From Rhizobium sp. BK251 (GTDB lineage: Bacteria; Pseudomonadota; Alphaproteobacteria; Rhizobiales; Rhizobiaceae): a stretch of 64,000 nt of DNA. The position numbers and the translations under genes were made by a program. The DNA lies in assembly GCF_004345245.1 (NCBI RefSeq), contig NZ_SLUQ01000002.1, positions 1-64,000 on the forward strand. Direction: 5' to 3'. The notes beneath the pieces are model-generated. The model saw only the letters and a list, made by a program, of their open reading frames with translations. It ran no database searches and had not been told where the DNA came from. Shown here one piece after another: positions 43,821-53,893 of the stretch (the stretch's first letter is position 1; each line of letters begins with the position of its first letter).

Positions 43821-45458
43821 ATGGTTATGCTTGACAGATTTTCCTACCGCATTCTCGGGACGACCGTCGCGGGGTTCTTCCTCATCCTGATGCTGCTGGC
43901 CGGCACTGCGCGGGCGCAGGACGATGTGAAGGCGCTTTTCAATGGACTGGGTTCGGCCAATTTTCAGCAGGCCGATGAGATCGTGAAGGGCATCGCCAAG
44001 ACGGGTGATCCGAAAGTGGTGCCCGGGCTTGAGGCCTTTGCCGCCGGCGATCTTTATGTCCGCAAGTCGGACAATCAGGTTTTCATCACGAAATCAGCAG
44101 GTTCGAACCTCGCGCTTATCGATCCCGTCACCGGAGAAACGACCGGTGAGGAAGCCAAGGGCGCAATGACCAAGGTCAAGGTCAACAACAATCTCCGTCG
44201 CTCCATCCGTGCGGCTATCGGCGGGTTGACACTGATGAGCCCGGACCGCGGTGTACGTCTTGCCGCGGCTGAATCGGTGCTGAAATCGCCGAGCGCAGAT
44301 TCGCTCGAACCGCTGGACGCGGCGATCGCCGCCGAAAAGGATCCGGAGGTCCGAGGGGTTCTGGAAGAGGCGCGCGCGGTATCCATCCTGAACTCCGACC
44401 GTTCCGTCGAGGACAAGAAAGCCGCGATCGAGACCATCAAGGTCAAGGGTGGGCGCGACGCGATCGGCATCCTGTCGTCCGTCGCCGGTTCCGTCGACGA
44501 GAGCCTGAGGCCGGATATCGATGCGGCCATCGCCAGCATCGAGAGTTCGCTCGTCTTTGCCGATGCCGCGCAGAACGTCTGGTACGGCCTGTCGCTCGGT
44601 TCGGTGCTGCTGCTTGCGGCGATCGGCCTCGCCATCACCTTCGGCGTCATGGGCATCATCAACATGGCGCATGGCGAAATGGTCATGCTTGGCGCCTATT
44701 CCACCTTCGTGGTGCAGAACATCATCCGCACCTCCTATCCGTCGCTCTTCGACTGGTCGCTCGCAATCGCGCTGCCGGTCGCCATCCTCGTCACCGGCGC
44801 CGTCGGTCTCGTCATCGAACGCGGCGTCATTCGCTTCCTCTATGGCCGGCCACTGGAGACGCTGCTTGCCACCTGGGGCATCTCGCTCATCCTGCAGCAG
44901 GCGGTGCGCACCATCTTCGGGCCGACCAACCAGGAGGTCGGCAACCCATCCTGGATGTCCGGCGCGTTCGAACTCGGTGGCCTCACCATCACCTGGAACC
45001 GTCTCTGGATTATCGTCTTTGCACTCGCTGTCTTCTTCGCGCTGCTGATGCTGCTGAAGCGCTCCGCCTTCGGCCTGCAGATGCGCGCAGTGACGCAGAA
45101 CCGGCGCATGGCGTCCTCCATGGGCATCCGCACCCCCTGGGTCGATGCCTTCACCTTTGCACTCGGTTCCTCCATTGCGGGCATGGCCGGCGTCGCACTT
45201 TCGCAGATCGACAACGTCTCGCCCAACCTCGGCCAGAGCTATATCATCGACAGCTTCATGGTCGTCGTCTTCGGCGGCGTCGGCAATCTGTGGGGGACGC
45301 TGGTCGGCGCCTTCTCGCTCGGCATCCTCAACAAGTTCCTGGAGCCCTATGCCGGTGCGGTGCTCGGCAAGATCCTCGTTCTCGTCCTCATCATCCTTTT
45401 CATCCAGAAGCGTCCTCGCGGGCTGTTCGCACTCAAGGGAAGGGCGGTGGAAGCATGA
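43821..45458 (+). CDS. urtB: Urea ABC transporter permease UrtB
   Basis: 545 residues: a signal-like helix, then a soluble N-terminal extension of about 230 residues, as is usual for UrtB, then the LivH-like permease domain (VWYGLSLGSVLLLAAIGLAI, GIINMAHGEMVMLGAYSTF, NRRMASSMGIRTPWVDAFTF). It pairs with UrtC. Its stop overlaps the urtC start by 4 bases (ATGA). Confidence 0.97.
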   Translation: MVMLDRFSYRILGTTVAGFFLILMLLAGTARAQDDVKALFNGLGSANFQQADEIVKGIAKTGDPKVVPGLEAFAAGDLYVRKSDNQVFITKSAGSNLALIDPVTGETTGEEAKGAMTKVKVNNNLRRSIRAAIGGLTLMSPDRGVRLAAAESVLKSPSADSLEPLDAAIAAEKDPEVRGVLEEARAVSILNSDRSVEDKKAAIETIKVKGGRDAIGILSSVAGSVDESLRPDIDAAIASIESSLVFADAAQNVWYGLSLGSVLLLAAIGLAITFGVMGIINMAHGEMVMLGAYSTFVVQNIIRTSYPSLFDWSLAIALPVAILVTGAVGLVIERGVIRFLYGRPLETLLATWGISLILQQAVRTIFGPTNQEVGNPSWMSGAFELGGLTITWNRLWIIVFALAVFFALLMLLKRSAFGLQMRAVTQNRRMASSMGIRTPWVDAFTFALGSSIAGMAGVALSQIDNVSPNLGQSYIIDSFMVVVFGGVGNLWGTLVGAFSLGILNKFLEPYAGAVLGKILVLVLIILFIQKRPRGLFALKGRAVEA

Positions 45459-46618
45459 TCACCGCCTTTATCCTCCGCTCGCTGGACCGCAAGATCAGCA
45501 TAGCCATCGCGATCCTGCTGGCGATCGCCATCCTCGTTCCCGTGTCGAACCTTCTGCTCGACGAGAGCAATCCGCTGCACGTGCCGACCTACCTCGTCTC
45601 GCTGTTCGGGAAGTACCTGACCTATGCGCTTCTTGCCTTGGCGCTCGATCTCGTATGGGGCTTCTGCGGGATACTCTCGCTCGGCCACGCGGCCTTCTTC
45701 GCGCTCGGCGGCTATGCCATGGGCATGTACCTGATGCGGCAGATCGGCACCCGCGGCGTCTATGGCAATCCCCTCCTGCCGGACTTCATGGTCTTCCTCA
45801 ACTGGAAGGAACTGCCCTGGTTCTGGCACGGCTTCGACCATTTCTGGTTTGCGGCCCTGATGGTACTGCTCGTGCCCGGGCTCCTCGCCTTCGTCTTCGG
45901 CTGGTTCGCCTTCCGCTCGCGCGTCAACGGCGTGTACCTGTCGATTATCACCCAGGCCATGACCTATGCGTTGTTGCTCGCCTTCTTCCGCAACGACATG
46001 GGTTTCGGCGGCAATAACGGGCTGACCGACTTCAAGGATATCCTCGGCTTCAACATTCAGGCCGACGGCACGCGCGCGGCCCTCTTTGCAGTGACCGCGA
46101 TCTTCCTCGCCCTTTCGCTGGTCCTCGCCTCTGCGATCGTACGGTCCAAGTTCGGCAAGGTGCTGGTCGGTGTGCGCGATGCCGAAAGCCGGACGCGCTT
46201 CCTCGGCTACCGCGTCGAGCACGTCAAGCTCTTCACCTTCACAGTCTCGGCGATGATGGCTGGGATCGCGGGAGCGCTCTACGTGCCGCAGGTCGGCATC
46301 ATCAACCCGGGCGAATTTGCGCCGGCGAACTCCATCGAAGTCGTGATCTGGACCGCCGTCGGCGGCCGCGCGACGCTCATCGGCCCGATCATCGGAGCAG
46401 TCCTCGTAAACGGTGGCAAGACGCTCTTTACAGGGCTTTTCCCGGAGTTCTGGCTGTTTGCGCTGGGCGGTCTCTTCGTTGCCGTGACCCTCTTGCTGCC
46501 GAAGGGCATCGTCGGCACGGTCGCGCAATATCTCGGCAAGGCGCGCCGTCCCAGCAAGGCACCGCCTGCGGACGTGGAGATGGGCGAATCCGACGTGAAA
46601 ATCCAGGCTGCGGAGTGA
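45455..46618 (+). CDS. urtC: Urea ABC transporter permease UrtC
   Basis: 387 residues from ATG 45455. The LivM-like core has DLVWGFCGILSLGHAAFFAL, GGNNGLTDFK and VRDAESRTRFLGYRVEHVK. The WHGFDHFWFAALMVLL helix is typical of UrtC. The C-terminal tail is short and charged. Confidence 0.97.
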   Translation: MITAFILRSLDRKISIAIAILLAIAILVPVSNLLLDESNPLHVPTYLVSLFGKYLTYALLALALDLVWGFCGILSLGHAAFFALGGYAMGMYLMRQIGTRGVYGNPLLPDFMVFLNWKELPWFWHGFDHFWFAALMVLLVPGLLAFVFGWFAFRSRVNGVYLSIITQAMTYALLLAFFRNDMGFGGNNGLTDFKDILGFNIQADGTRAALFAVTAIFLALSLVLASAIVRSKFGKVLVGVRDAESRTRFLGYRVEHVKLFTFTVSAMMAGIAGALYVPQVGIINPGEFAPANSIEVVIWTAVGGRATLIGPIIGAVLVNGGKTLFTGLFPEFWLFALGGLFVAVTLLLPKGIVGTVAQYLGKARRPSKAPPADVEMGESDVKIQAAE

Positions 46619-46622
46619 GTTC

Positions 46623-47378
46623 ATGATTCCAGACATCAAGCCCACCAGCATGCTCTACCTCGACGGTGTCTCCGTTTCCTTCGACGGGTTCAAGGCGCTG
46701 AATTCGCTCTCGCTCGTCGTCGAACCGGGAGAGCTTCGCGCCATCATCGGGCCGAACGGAGCCGGCAAGACGACGATGATGGACATCATCACCGGCAAGA
46801 CGCGCCCGGACGAGGGTGAGGTCTTCTTCAACGGAACAATCGACCTGACGAAGAAGGACGAGGCCGACATCGCCCAGCTTGGAATCGGCCGGAAATTCCA
46901 GAAGCCGACGGTCTTCGAGAGCCACACGGTCTGGGATAATCTGGAACTCGCCTTGAACCGGCCGCGCGGCGTTTTCCCGACGCTCTTCTATCGACTGAGC
47001 GGCGAGGATCGCGACCGCATCGAGGAGATTCTTGAGATCGTGCGCCTGCGCCACCGGCGGGACGAACTGGCGGCAAGCCTGTCGCACGGCCAGAAGCAGT
47101 GGCTGGAGATCGGCATGCTGCTGGCGCAGGAACCAAAGCTTCTCCTGGTGGATGAGCCGGTCGCCGGCATGACGGACGCCGAGACGACGGAGACGGCAAT
47201 CCTGCTCAAGGATATCGCCAAGACGCGTTCGGTAATCGTCGTTGAGCACGACATGGGTTTCGTGCGCGATCTCGGGGTGAAGGTCACATGCCTTGCGGAA
47301 GGCTCGGTGCTGGCCGAAGGCACGATCGACTTCGTCAGCAACGACCCGAAGGTCATCGAGAACTATCTGGGGCGGTGA
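46623..47378 (+). CDS. urtD: Urea ABC transporter ATP-binding protein UrtD
   Basis: 251 residues. Walker A GPNGAGKTTMMD, signature SLSHGQKQWLEIGML, Walker B KLLLVDEPVAGMTDAE. The SHGQKQWLEI form of the signature and the TGKTRPDEGEV loop are typical for UrtD. It begins 4 bases after urtC. Confidence 0.97.
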   Translation: MIPDIKPTSMLYLDGVSVSFDGFKALNSLSLVVEPGELRAIIGPNGAGKTTMMDIITGKTRPDEGEVFFNGTIDLTKKDEADIAQLGIGRKFQKPTVFESHTVWDNLELALNRPRGVFPTLFYRLSGEDRDRIEEILEIVRLRHRRDELAASLSHGQKQWLEIGMLLAQEPKLLLVDEPVAGMTDAETTETAILLKDIAKTRSVIVVEHDMGFVRDLGVKVTCLAEGSVLAEGTIDFVSNDPKVIENYLGR

Positions 47379-47607
47379 TGATGCGATCGATGTTCTTGGA
47401 TTGGAGCGTATCGGGAATGCATTCCCTCGTCGCAGCGAGGCATGCTCGCGAAGACGGCGGAGATCGCGCCGGCCGCCTGCGGCGTCTGCTCGATTTCGCA
47501 ATCTTCGCGATAGGCGCGCGAGCGGGCCGTGTCCTGCCGACCTCCCTTTCACTGGAGATACTGGCGAGGCCGACAGAAGACACTGTTGCAGAGGAGGATG
47601 CACGACC
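47379..47607 (+). other. 229-base spacer between urtD and urtE
   Basis: The rest of urtBCDE is tightly packed, but 229 bases separate urtD from urtE. A 78-codon frame starting at the urtD stop (TGATG, 47378) runs to 47614, overlapping the urtE start, but it is arginine-rich and lacks a good ribosome site. It is most likely non-coding; a regulatory role is possible. Confidence 0.4.
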
Positions 47608-48303
47608 ATGCTGAGCGTCGAAAACGCCAATCTGCACTATGGCGCGGCACAGGCGCTGCGCGGCATCTCCATCACTGCCGAGATGGGAAAGATCACTTGC
47701 GTGCTGGGGCGCAATGGTGTCGGCAAGAGTTCGTTGCTGCGCGCGGTCACGGGTCAGCATGCACTCTCTGCCGGCACCGTGTCCTTCAACGGCACGAAGC
47801 TGGATGGCATGGCGCCTTTTGCGCGCGCCAGGCATGGTGTCGGCTATGTGCCGCAGGGTCGGGAGATATTCCCGCTGCTGACTGTCAAGGAAAACCTCGA
47901 AACCGGCTTTGCTCCGCTTGGCCGCCGCGACCGCAACGTCCCCGATGATATCTTCAGTCTCTTCCCGGTGCTGAAGTCGATGTTGTCCCGTCGCGGCGGC
48001 GATCTTTCCGGCGGTCAGCAACAGCAGCTCGCAATCGGCCGGGCCATGGTGACGCGGCCGAAAATCCTCGTCCTCGACGAGCCGACGGAGGGCATCCAGC
48101 CCTCGATCATCAAGGATATCGGCCGGGCGATCCGCTACCTGCGCGACTCCACCGGCATGGCGATCCTGCTCGTCGAACAGTATCTCGATTTTTGTCGTGA
48201 ACTCGCCGACTACGTCTACATCATGGATCGCGGCGAGATCGTCCACGAGGGGCTGGCCGAGACGCTCGATACCGCGGAAGCGCGGCGTCACCTGACCGTC
48301 TAG
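47608..48303 (+). CDS. urtE: Urea ABC transporter ATP-binding protein UrtE
   Basis: 231 residues from ATG 47608 (GAGGAGG 10 bases upstream). Walker A GRNGVGKSSLLRA, signature LSGGQQQQLAIGRAM and Walker B KILVLDEPTEGIQPS are the UrtE versions. It completes the urea importer. A 195-base gap with no clear terminator leads to ureD, so read-through into the urease genes is possible. Confidence 0.97.
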   Translation: MLSVENANLHYGAAQALRGISITAEMGKITCVLGRNGVGKSSLLRAVTGQHALSAGTVSFNGTKLDGMAPFARARHGVGYVPQGREIFPLLTVKENLETGFAPLGRRDRNVPDDIFSLFPVLKSMLSRRGGDLSGGQQQQLAIGRAMVTRPKILVLDEPTEGIQPSIIKDIGRAIRYLRDSTGMAILLVEQYLDFCRELADYVYIMDRGEIVHEGLAETLDTAEARRHLTV

Positions 48304-48498
48304 TGCCCATCTGCCGGGTTATTCATCTGTTGCCCAAATAGGCGGCAACCAGGCGACGGCGCCCCGCCTTCCGGGAGCCGGCGCAGCTTTGCATCTCTTT
48401 CGGCAGCGGGAGGCATGGAAATTGCTTCCTTTCAATGCCTTGAACGCGCCGAGGCTTGTAAAGCCCGGTGCGCCGGCAAGAAGTGGGAAGACGAACGG

Positions 48499-49320
48499 AT
48501 GACGAGCGTGCTCGCAGCGACGAGACCACAAAGAGCCGAGGGACGCGGCCACCTGGCGGCAAAGGCGCTTGATGGGCGCACGCGCATACGCGAACTCTAC
48601 CAGGAGGGAGCGGCAAAAATCCGCCTTCCCGATACATTCGACGCCTCGATGGAAGCCGTCCTCATCAATACTGCCGGCGGGCTTACCGGCGGCGACCGGA
48701 TGGATTGGCGCGTCGTCGCCGGGCCGAGAACCCGCGTCGACGTGACGACGCAGGCCTGCGAGAAGATCTACAAGGCATCAGCGGGAACGGCCGCCGTGAC
48801 GACGACGATCGAAGTCGGGGAGGGTAGCCGCGTCGATTGGCTGCCGCAGGAAACCATCCTCTTCGATCGGGCATCTCTCAGCCGAACTCTCGACGTGCGG
48901 CTTTCAGAAAGTGCTGAATTCCTGGCCGTAGAGGCCATCCTGCTCGGCCGGAAGGCAATGGGCGAGACGGTGGAGACCGGGCTTTTTCGCGATCGCTGGC
49001 GCATTTACCGGGCAGGAAAGCTAATCCACGGCGAGGACCTGCGGCTCGAAGGCGATGTCGCGGGGATCGGGGCCAGGAATGCCGTACTCAGCGGTCAGGT
49101 CGCCTTCGCGACCGTGCTCTACACCGGGCCCTTGGCGGAAGGTCACCTTTCGAAGGTCCGAGGTCTGATCGAAGGAACGATGGGCGGTGCCAGCCAGTGG
49201 CAGGGCAAGCTCGTGCTGCGCCTTGCTGCGGCCGATGGCTTCGCTCTCAGAAAAATCCTGATCCCAGTGATTTCCGCCTTGCGCAATGGTGCACCGGTGC
49301 CGAAAGTCTGGCATCTATGA
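48499..49320 (+). CDS. ureD: Urease accessory protein UreD
   Basis: 273 residues from ATG 48499; the longer frame from 48415 adds a non-conserved leader. The UreD pattern is clear: [66 protein letters not shown]. UreD binds the apo-urease and recruits UreF and UreG for nickel loading. First gene of the urease cluster. Confidence 0.96.
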   Translation: MTSVLAATRPQRAEGRGHLAAKALDGRTRIRELYQEGAAKIRLPDTFDASMEAVLINTAGGLTGGDRMDWRVVAGPRTRVDVTTQACEKIYKASAGTAAVTTTIEVGEGSRVDWLPQETILFDRASLSRTLDVRLSESAEFLAVEAILLGRKAMGETVETGLFRDRWRIYRAGKLIHGEDLRLEGDVAGIGARNAVLSGQVAFATVLYTGPLAEGHLSKVRGLIEGTMGGASQWQGKLVLRLAAADGFALRKILIPVISALRNGAPVPKVWHL

Positions 49321-49401
49321 GTTCAAGCACATGCACAATTTTCTCCGAAAACCGCTCCGCATTTTTCGGCATCATACATCGGTCAAGCAGATAGGTAGAC
49401 G

Positions 49402-49704
49402 ATGAATCTCACTCCAAGAGAAAAAGACAAGCTATTGATTTCCATGGCGGCAGTCGTGGCACGGCGGCGTTTGGAGCGCGGCGTGAAGCTCAATCATCCC
49501 GAGGCAATCGCGCTAATCACCGATTTCGTCGTCGAGGGTGCCCGCGACGGGCGGCCGGTTGCCGAACTGATGGAGGCGGGTGCGCATGTGATCTCGCGCG
49601 AGCAGGTCATGGAAGGGGTCGCCGAAATGATCCACGACGTGCAGGTGGAGGCGACCTTTCCGGATGGAACGAAACTTGTGACGGTGCACGAACCGATCCG
49701 CTGA
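49402..49704 (+). CDS. ureA: Urease subunit gamma UreA
   Basis: 100 residues, the standard length. [20 protein letters not shown] and [20 protein letters not shown] are family marks. It is the small structural subunit of the (UreABC)3 enzyme. Confidence 0.98.
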   Translation: MNLTPREKDKLLISMAAVVARRRLERGVKLNHPEAIALITDFVVEGARDGRPVAELMEAGAHVISREQVMEGVAEMIHDVQVEATFPDGTKLVTVHEPIR

Positions 49705-49712
49705 GGAAGACG

Positions 49713-49967
49713 ATGCTGGAACTGAGGCCCAACTGCGAATGCTGCGACAAGGATCTGCCGGCGGAGAGCCAGGAGGCCAGGATCTGTACCTTCGAATGCA
49801 CATTCTGTGCGGATTGCGCCGACAATGTCCTGAAGGGCGTCTGCCCGAATTGCGGTGGCAACCTCGTCACCCGCCCGATCCGGCCGGCGGCCATGCTCGC
49901 GAAGAATCCGGCTTCGACGAGACGCGTCCTCAAGGCCGAGGGCTGCGGACCGGCGAGGGTGGCCTGA
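49713..49967 (+). CDS. DUF1272 zinc-finger-like protein in the urease operon
   Basis: 84 residues with nine cysteines (8, 10, 11, 25, 29, 32, 35, 44, 47) in the pattern NCECCDKDLP ... ICTFECTFCADCAD ... GVCPNCGG, matching DUF1272. The cysteines can hold two zinc ions. It is inserted between ureA and ureB, 8 bases after ureA, so it must be co-transcribed with them. The function of the family is not known to me; a metal-handling role would be speculative. Confidence 0.9.
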   Translation: MLELRPNCECCDKDLPAESQEARICTFECTFCADCADNVLKGVCPNCGGNLVTRPIRPAAMLAKNPASTRRVLKAEGCGPARVA

Positions 49968-49982
49968 GAAAAGGAAGAAGAG

Positions 49983-50288
49983 ATGATACCAGGCGAAATC
50001 ATTGCCGCGAGCGGCGAGATCGAACTGAATGCGGGCGCGCCGACCATAACGCTGGAAGTTGCCAATACCGGCGACCGGCCGGTGCAGGTCGGCAGCCACT
50101 ACCATTTCGCTGAAACCAATGCCGGCCTCTCCTTCGAACGCGACAAGGCCCATGGCATGCGGCTCGACATCCCGGCTGGCACCGCCGTGCGCTTCGAGCC
50201 GGGTCAGACGCGTTCCGTGACCCTAATCCCGCTTTCCGGCAAGCGCGAGGTCTACGGCTTTCGCCAGCTCGTCATGGGAAAGCTCTGA
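49983..50288 (+). CDS. ureB: Urease subunit beta UreB
   Basis: 101 residues. [30 protein letters not shown] and [15 protein letters not shown] are standard UreB. It forms part of the active-site trimer. Followed 11 bases later by the LprI-like gene. Confidence 0.98.
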   Translation: MIPGEIIAASGEIELNAGAPTITLEVANTGDRPVQVGSHYHFAETNAGLSFERDKAHGMRLDIPAGTAVRFEPGQTRSVTLIPLSGKREVYGFRQLVMGKL

Positions 50289-50299
50289 GGCAGTATACG

Positions 50300-50725
50300 A
50301 TGATTATGCATAGGAATTTTCTGCCGGCGGGCGTGTTGCTGGCTGTGATGATGGCGGGAGGCTCCGCGCTTGCCCAGGAATCGGCAAACAACTGCGGCGA
50401 CCAGAACGCACAGGCCGATATGAACATCTGTGCCCAGAAGGATTATGAGGCAGCCGACAAGGAGCTGAACGAGCAATACCGCCAGACCAAGGCCAGGATG
50501 GTGGAGTGGGATAAGGATCTCAGCGAAAACCTGAAGGGTGCCGAGAAAGCACTGCTTGCGGCTCAGCGCGCGTGGATCGCCTACAGGGATGCCGAATGCG
50601 CGGCCGAGGGCTTTCAGGCGCGGGGCGGCAGCCTGGAGCCGTTTCTGGTCTCCAGTTGCCTGGCGACGCTGACGCGGGCCCGCACGAAGGAACTCAAGGA
50701 TCTCGCTCAAGGACTGGGGAATTGA
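50300..50725 (+). CDS. LprI/DUF1311-family periplasmic protein
   Basis: 141 residues with a signal peptide ending GSALA before QES. The mature part has four cysteines (NNCGD, NICAQ, AECAAE, SSCLAT), with the LprI pattern DMNICAQKDYEAADKELNEQY and LLAAQRAWIAYRDAECA. The family includes lysozyme-inhibitor-like proteins, but most members are uncharacterised. It is often found inside rhizobial urease operons. Confidence 0.88.
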   Translation: MIMHRNFLPAGVLLAVMMAGGSALAQESANNCGDQNAQADMNICAQKDYEAADKELNEQYRQTKARMVEWDKDLSENLKGAEKALLAAQRAWIAYRDAECAAEGFQARGGSLEPFLVSSCLATLTRARTKELKDLAQGLGN

Positions 50726-50726
50726 G

Positions 50727-51371
50727 TTGAGCACCCGGCAGAAGATCATCATCGTCGGCAACGGTCCGATTGCGGAGGCCGCGGTTGCGGAGATCGCGAC
50801 CGCTGACCTCGTCATCCGCTTCAACGAATGCCGGTCCTACGAGGCAAGTCCGGGGCGAACCGATGTCGTCGCCGTCTGCAACACCGGCCGACCGGCAAAG
50901 GCCATGCTCGGATCAGAGGCCTGGCGGGAGCATCCGGCCGTGCGCGAGGCCTCCGCCATCTGGAGCGTGCGCGATCCGGAGAAGTTTGCCGAGCTGCGCC
51001 CACAGCTTGCGATCTCGCATCCGGAACTCGACGATCTCTGCGACGACTATACGAGTCAGTTCAATGAGTTCTGCGCAGAAGCTGGCAAGGCACATGTGGT
51101 CGTTGACAAATTGATTCATGAAGGCGTCGACGCCGCGCTGAGCGCCTATGATCCGGCGCCCTACGTCGTTCCGAGCAGCGGCATGATCGTGATTGCTGAA
51201 GTCCTCGACAAGTATCCTGGAGCTGATGTTGCGCTCGCCGGCTTCGGCCATTCCGGCTGGGAGTGGCATCCCTTCGCCGCAGAGAGGAAGCTCGTCGATC
51301 GATATGTTTCCGAAGGCCGCCTCAGACGCATTGACGAAAGCAGCAAGACCCTTCCCTCGCAAGGAGCCTGA
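50727..51371 (+). CDS. Urease-operon protein with sialyltransferase (GT29)-like motif
   Basis: 214 residues from a TTG start at 50727, one base after the previous stop. The N-terminus (IIIVGNGPIAEA ... TADLVIRFNECRSY) resembles the nucleotide-sugar-binding 'VIRFN' motif of GT29-type glycosyltransferases, and SSGMIVIAEVLDKYPGADVA and GFGHSGWEWHPFAAE resemble the second half of that fold. It is known in rhizobia only as a urease-operon accessory protein. A sugar transfer activity is inference. It precedes ureC by 3 bases. Confidence 0.8.
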   Translation: MSTRQKIIIVGNGPIAEAAVAEIATADLVIRFNECRSYEASPGRTDVVAVCNTGRPAKAMLGSEAWREHPAVREASAIWSVRDPEKFAELRPQLAISHPELDDLCDDYTSQFNEFCAEAGKAHVVVDKLIHEGVDAALSAYDPAPYVVPSSGMIVIAEVLDKYPGADVALAGFGHSGWEWHPFAAERKLVDRYVSEGRLRRIDESSKTLPSQGA

Positions 51372-51374
51372 CAT

Positions 51375-53084
51375 ATGCCCTACAAGATTTCCCGCGCTGC
51401 CTATGCCGGCATGTTCGGCCCGACCGTCGGCGACAAGGTCCGCCTCGCCGATACGGAGCTGTTCATCGAGGTCGAGAAGGATTTCACCGTCTACGGCGAG
51501 GAAGTGAAGTTCGGCGGCGGCAAGGTCATTCGCGACGGCATGGGCCAGAGCCAGGCGACGCGCGCCGAGGGGGCTGTCGATACCGTCATCACCAATGCGC
51601 TGATCCTTGATCACACAGGCATCTACAAGGCCGATATCGGCCTCAAGGACGGCCGCATCGCCGGCATCGGGAAGGCGGGCAATCCGGATACCCAGCCGGG
51701 CGTGACCATCATCGTCGGCCCGTCCACCGAAGCGATCGCCGGCGAGGGCAAGATCGTGACGGCCGGGGGCATGGATGCGCACATCCATTTCATCTGCCCG
51801 CAGCAGATCGAAGAGGCGCTGATGTCGGGTATCACCTGCATGCTGGGCGGCGGCACGGGTCCCGCTCACGGCACGCTTGCGACCACCTGCACCGGCGCCT
51901 GGCATATCGAGCGGATGATTGAGAGTTTCGATGCCTTCCCGATGAACCTCGCTCTTGCCGGCAAGGGCAATGCCTCGCTTCCAGCACCGCTGGAGGAAAT
52001 GATCCTTGCCGGTGCGTCCAGCCTGAAGCTGCACGAGGACTGGGGCACGACGCCGGCTGCTATCGACAACTGCCTTTCGGTCGCCGATGCCTACGACGTG
52101 CAGGTGATGATCCACACGGATACGCTGAACGAAAGCGGCTTCGTCGAGGATACGATCGGCGCCATCAAGGGCAGGACGATCCACGCCTTCCATACCGAAG
52201 GTGCCGGCGGTGGACATGCGCCTGACATCATCAAGATCTGCGGCCAGCCGAACGTCATTCCGTCGTCCACCAATCCGACGCGGCCCTATACGGTCAACAC
52301 CATCGCCGAGCACCTGGATATGCTGATGGTCTGCCACCACCTTTCGTCGTCGATCCCGGAAGACATCGCCTTTGCCGAAAGCCGCATCCGCAAGGAGACC
52401 ATTGCGGCCGAAGATATTCTCCACGATATCGGTGCCTTCTCGATCATCTCCTCGGACAGCCAGGCGATGGGCCGCGTCGGCGAAGTCGCGATCCGCACGT
52501 GGCAGACGGCGGACAAGATGAAGCGCCAGCGCGGCCGCCTGAAGGAAGAGACCGGCGAGAACGACAATTTCCGCGTACGCCGCTACATCGCCAAATACAC
52601 GATCAACCCGGCGATTGCACACGGCCTTTCCCACGAGATCGGTTCGGTCGAGGTGGGCAAGCGCGCCGACCTCGTTCTCTGGAGCCCGGCCTTTTTCGGC
52701 GTGAAGCCGGAAATGGTGCTTCTGGGCGGCTCGATCGCGGCAGCCCCGATGGGCGATCCGAATGCCTCGATCCCCACGCCGCAGCCGATGCACTACCGGC
52801 CGATGTTTGCCGCCTTCGGCAAGCTGCGCACGAACTCCTCCGTCACCTTCGTCAGCCAGGCTTCGCTCGACGGCGGTCTTGCGCAGCGGCTCGGCGTCGC
52901 GAAGAAGCTTCTGGCGGTCAAGAATACGCGCGGCGGCATCTCCAAGGCTTCGATGGTTCACAACAGCCTGACGCCGCATGTCGAAGTCGACCCCGAGACC
53001 TACGAGGTGCGCGCCGACGGCGAGCTTCTGACCTGCGAGCCGGCGACGGTGCTGCCGATGGCACAGCGATATTTCCTCTTTTGA
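51375..53084 (+). CDS. ureC: Urease subunit alpha UreC
   Basis: 569 residues, standard length. The nickel site is complete: H136 and H138 (DAHIHF), the carbamylated K218 (SLKLHEDWG), H247 and H273, and D361 (ISSDSQAMG). The flap cysteine C320 and catalytic H321 and H322 lie in [13 protein letters not shown]. UreC hydrolyses urea to ammonia and carbamate. It overlaps nothing, starting 3 bases after the GT29-like gene. Confidence 0.99.
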   Translation: MPYKISRAAYAGMFGPTVGDKVRLADTELFIEVEKDFTVYGEEVKFGGGKVIRDGMGQSQATRAEGAVDTVITNALILDHTGIYKADIGLKDGRIAGIGKAGNPDTQPGVTIIVGPSTEAIAGEGKIVTAGGMDAHIHFICPQQIEEALMSGITCMLGGGTGPAHGTLATTCTGAWHIERMIESFDAFPMNLALAGKGNASLPAPLEEMILAGASSLKLHEDWGTTPAAIDNCLSVADAYDVQVMIHTDTLNESGFVEDTIGAIKGRTIHAFHTEGAGGGHAPDIIKICGQPNVIPSSTNPTRPYTVNTIAEHLDMLMVCHHLSSSIPEDIAFAESRIRKETIAAEDILHDIGAFSIISSDSQAMGRVGEVAIRTWQTADKMKRQRGRLKEETGENDNFRVRRYIAKYTINPAIAHGLSHEIGSVEVGKRADLVLWSPAFFGVKPEMVLLGGSIAAAPMGDPNASIPTPQPMHYRPMFAAFGKLRTNSSVTFVSQASLDGGLAQRLGVAKKLLAVKNTRGGISKASMVHNSLTPHVEVDPETYEVRADGELLTCEPATVLPMAQRYFLF

Positions 53085-53291
53085 CACGCGAGGTGCTCAA
53101 TTGGCGAGGGCGGCTGCCTGAAAATTAGCCGAAGTCTTTGGTCCGGTTATGCAATTCCGGTATAGCTGCCATGCGGCCGCTCTTTCGTGCTGCGCCGCAG
53201 CAGAATCTTCGCTAGTGAGGGGCTTCCATTTTCGGGGCCGCGGATTTTCCCAAGACTTGCTGCGGTCCCTTCCAACACGAAGGAGATCGAA

Positions 53292-53831
53292 ATGCTCGGC
53301 AGGAAAGTGCCCGCAGTAACCTTCCGCACGCGCGTCCGCGACGAAGCCGTCGGCGGCCCCAATCCGTTCCGCTGGGAAGACAAGACGACCGCCGACTACT
53401 TTGCCGGCAAGCGCGTCGTTCTCTTCTCGCTGCCGGGCGCCTTCACGCCCACCTGCTCGACCTACCAGCTGCCGGACTTCGAAAAGCTCACCGCCGAGTT
53501 CGGCGCTGAAGGCATCGACGAGATTTACTGCATCTCGGTCAACGACGCATTTGTCATGAATGCCTGGGGCAAGTCGCAGAACCTCGAAAACGTGAAGCTT
53601 ATCCCGGACGGTTCGGGCGAATTCACCCGCAAGATGGGCATGCTGGTCGCCAAGGATAATCTCGGCTTTGGCATGCGTTCCTGGCGCTATGCTGCGGTCG
53701 TCAGCAATGGCGTCGTCGAGCAGTGGTTCGAGGAAGAAGGCTATTCCGACAATTGCGATTCGGACCCCTATGGCGTTTCCTCGCCGCAGAACATTCTCGA
53801 GGCCCTGAAGTCGGTCAAGCAGGCCGCCTGA
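53292..53831 (+). CDS. Peroxiredoxin (Prx5 type)
   Basis: 179 residues from ATG 53292 (AAGGAG 6 bases upstream). The peroxidatic cysteine is C55 in LPGAFTPTCSTYQLP, with the conserved Pro and Thr of the active site; a second Cys is in YSDNCDSDPYG. Prx5-type enzymes reduce H2O2 and organic peroxides, commonly using glutathione/glutaredoxin. Followed by a strong terminator. It sits between ureC and the rest of the urease genes but looks separately transcribed. Confidence 0.93.
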   Translation: MLGRKVPAVTFRTRVRDEAVGGPNPFRWEDKTTADYFAGKRVVLFSLPGAFTPTCSTYQLPDFEKLTAEFGAEGIDEIYCISVNDAFVMNAWGKSQNLENVKLIPDGSGEFTRKMGMLVAKDNLGFGMRSWRYAAVVSNGVVEQWFEEEGYSDNCDSDPYGVSSPQNILEALKSVKQAA

Positions 53832-53860
53832 CAGGCCGGAAATTACGGGTGAGAGCATAG

Positions 53861-53893
53861 GGGCGCGGCATTTTTGCCGCGCCCTTCTTTTTT
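53861..53893 (+). terminator. Rho-independent terminator after the peroxiredoxin gene
   Basis: GGGCGCGGCA-TTTT-TGCCGCGCCC followed by TTCTTTTTT. Confidence 0.93.

Noticed and set aside
50913..53087. A 724-codon minus-strand frame
   Set aside because: Antisense to ureC and the gene before it; ureC has a complete active site.
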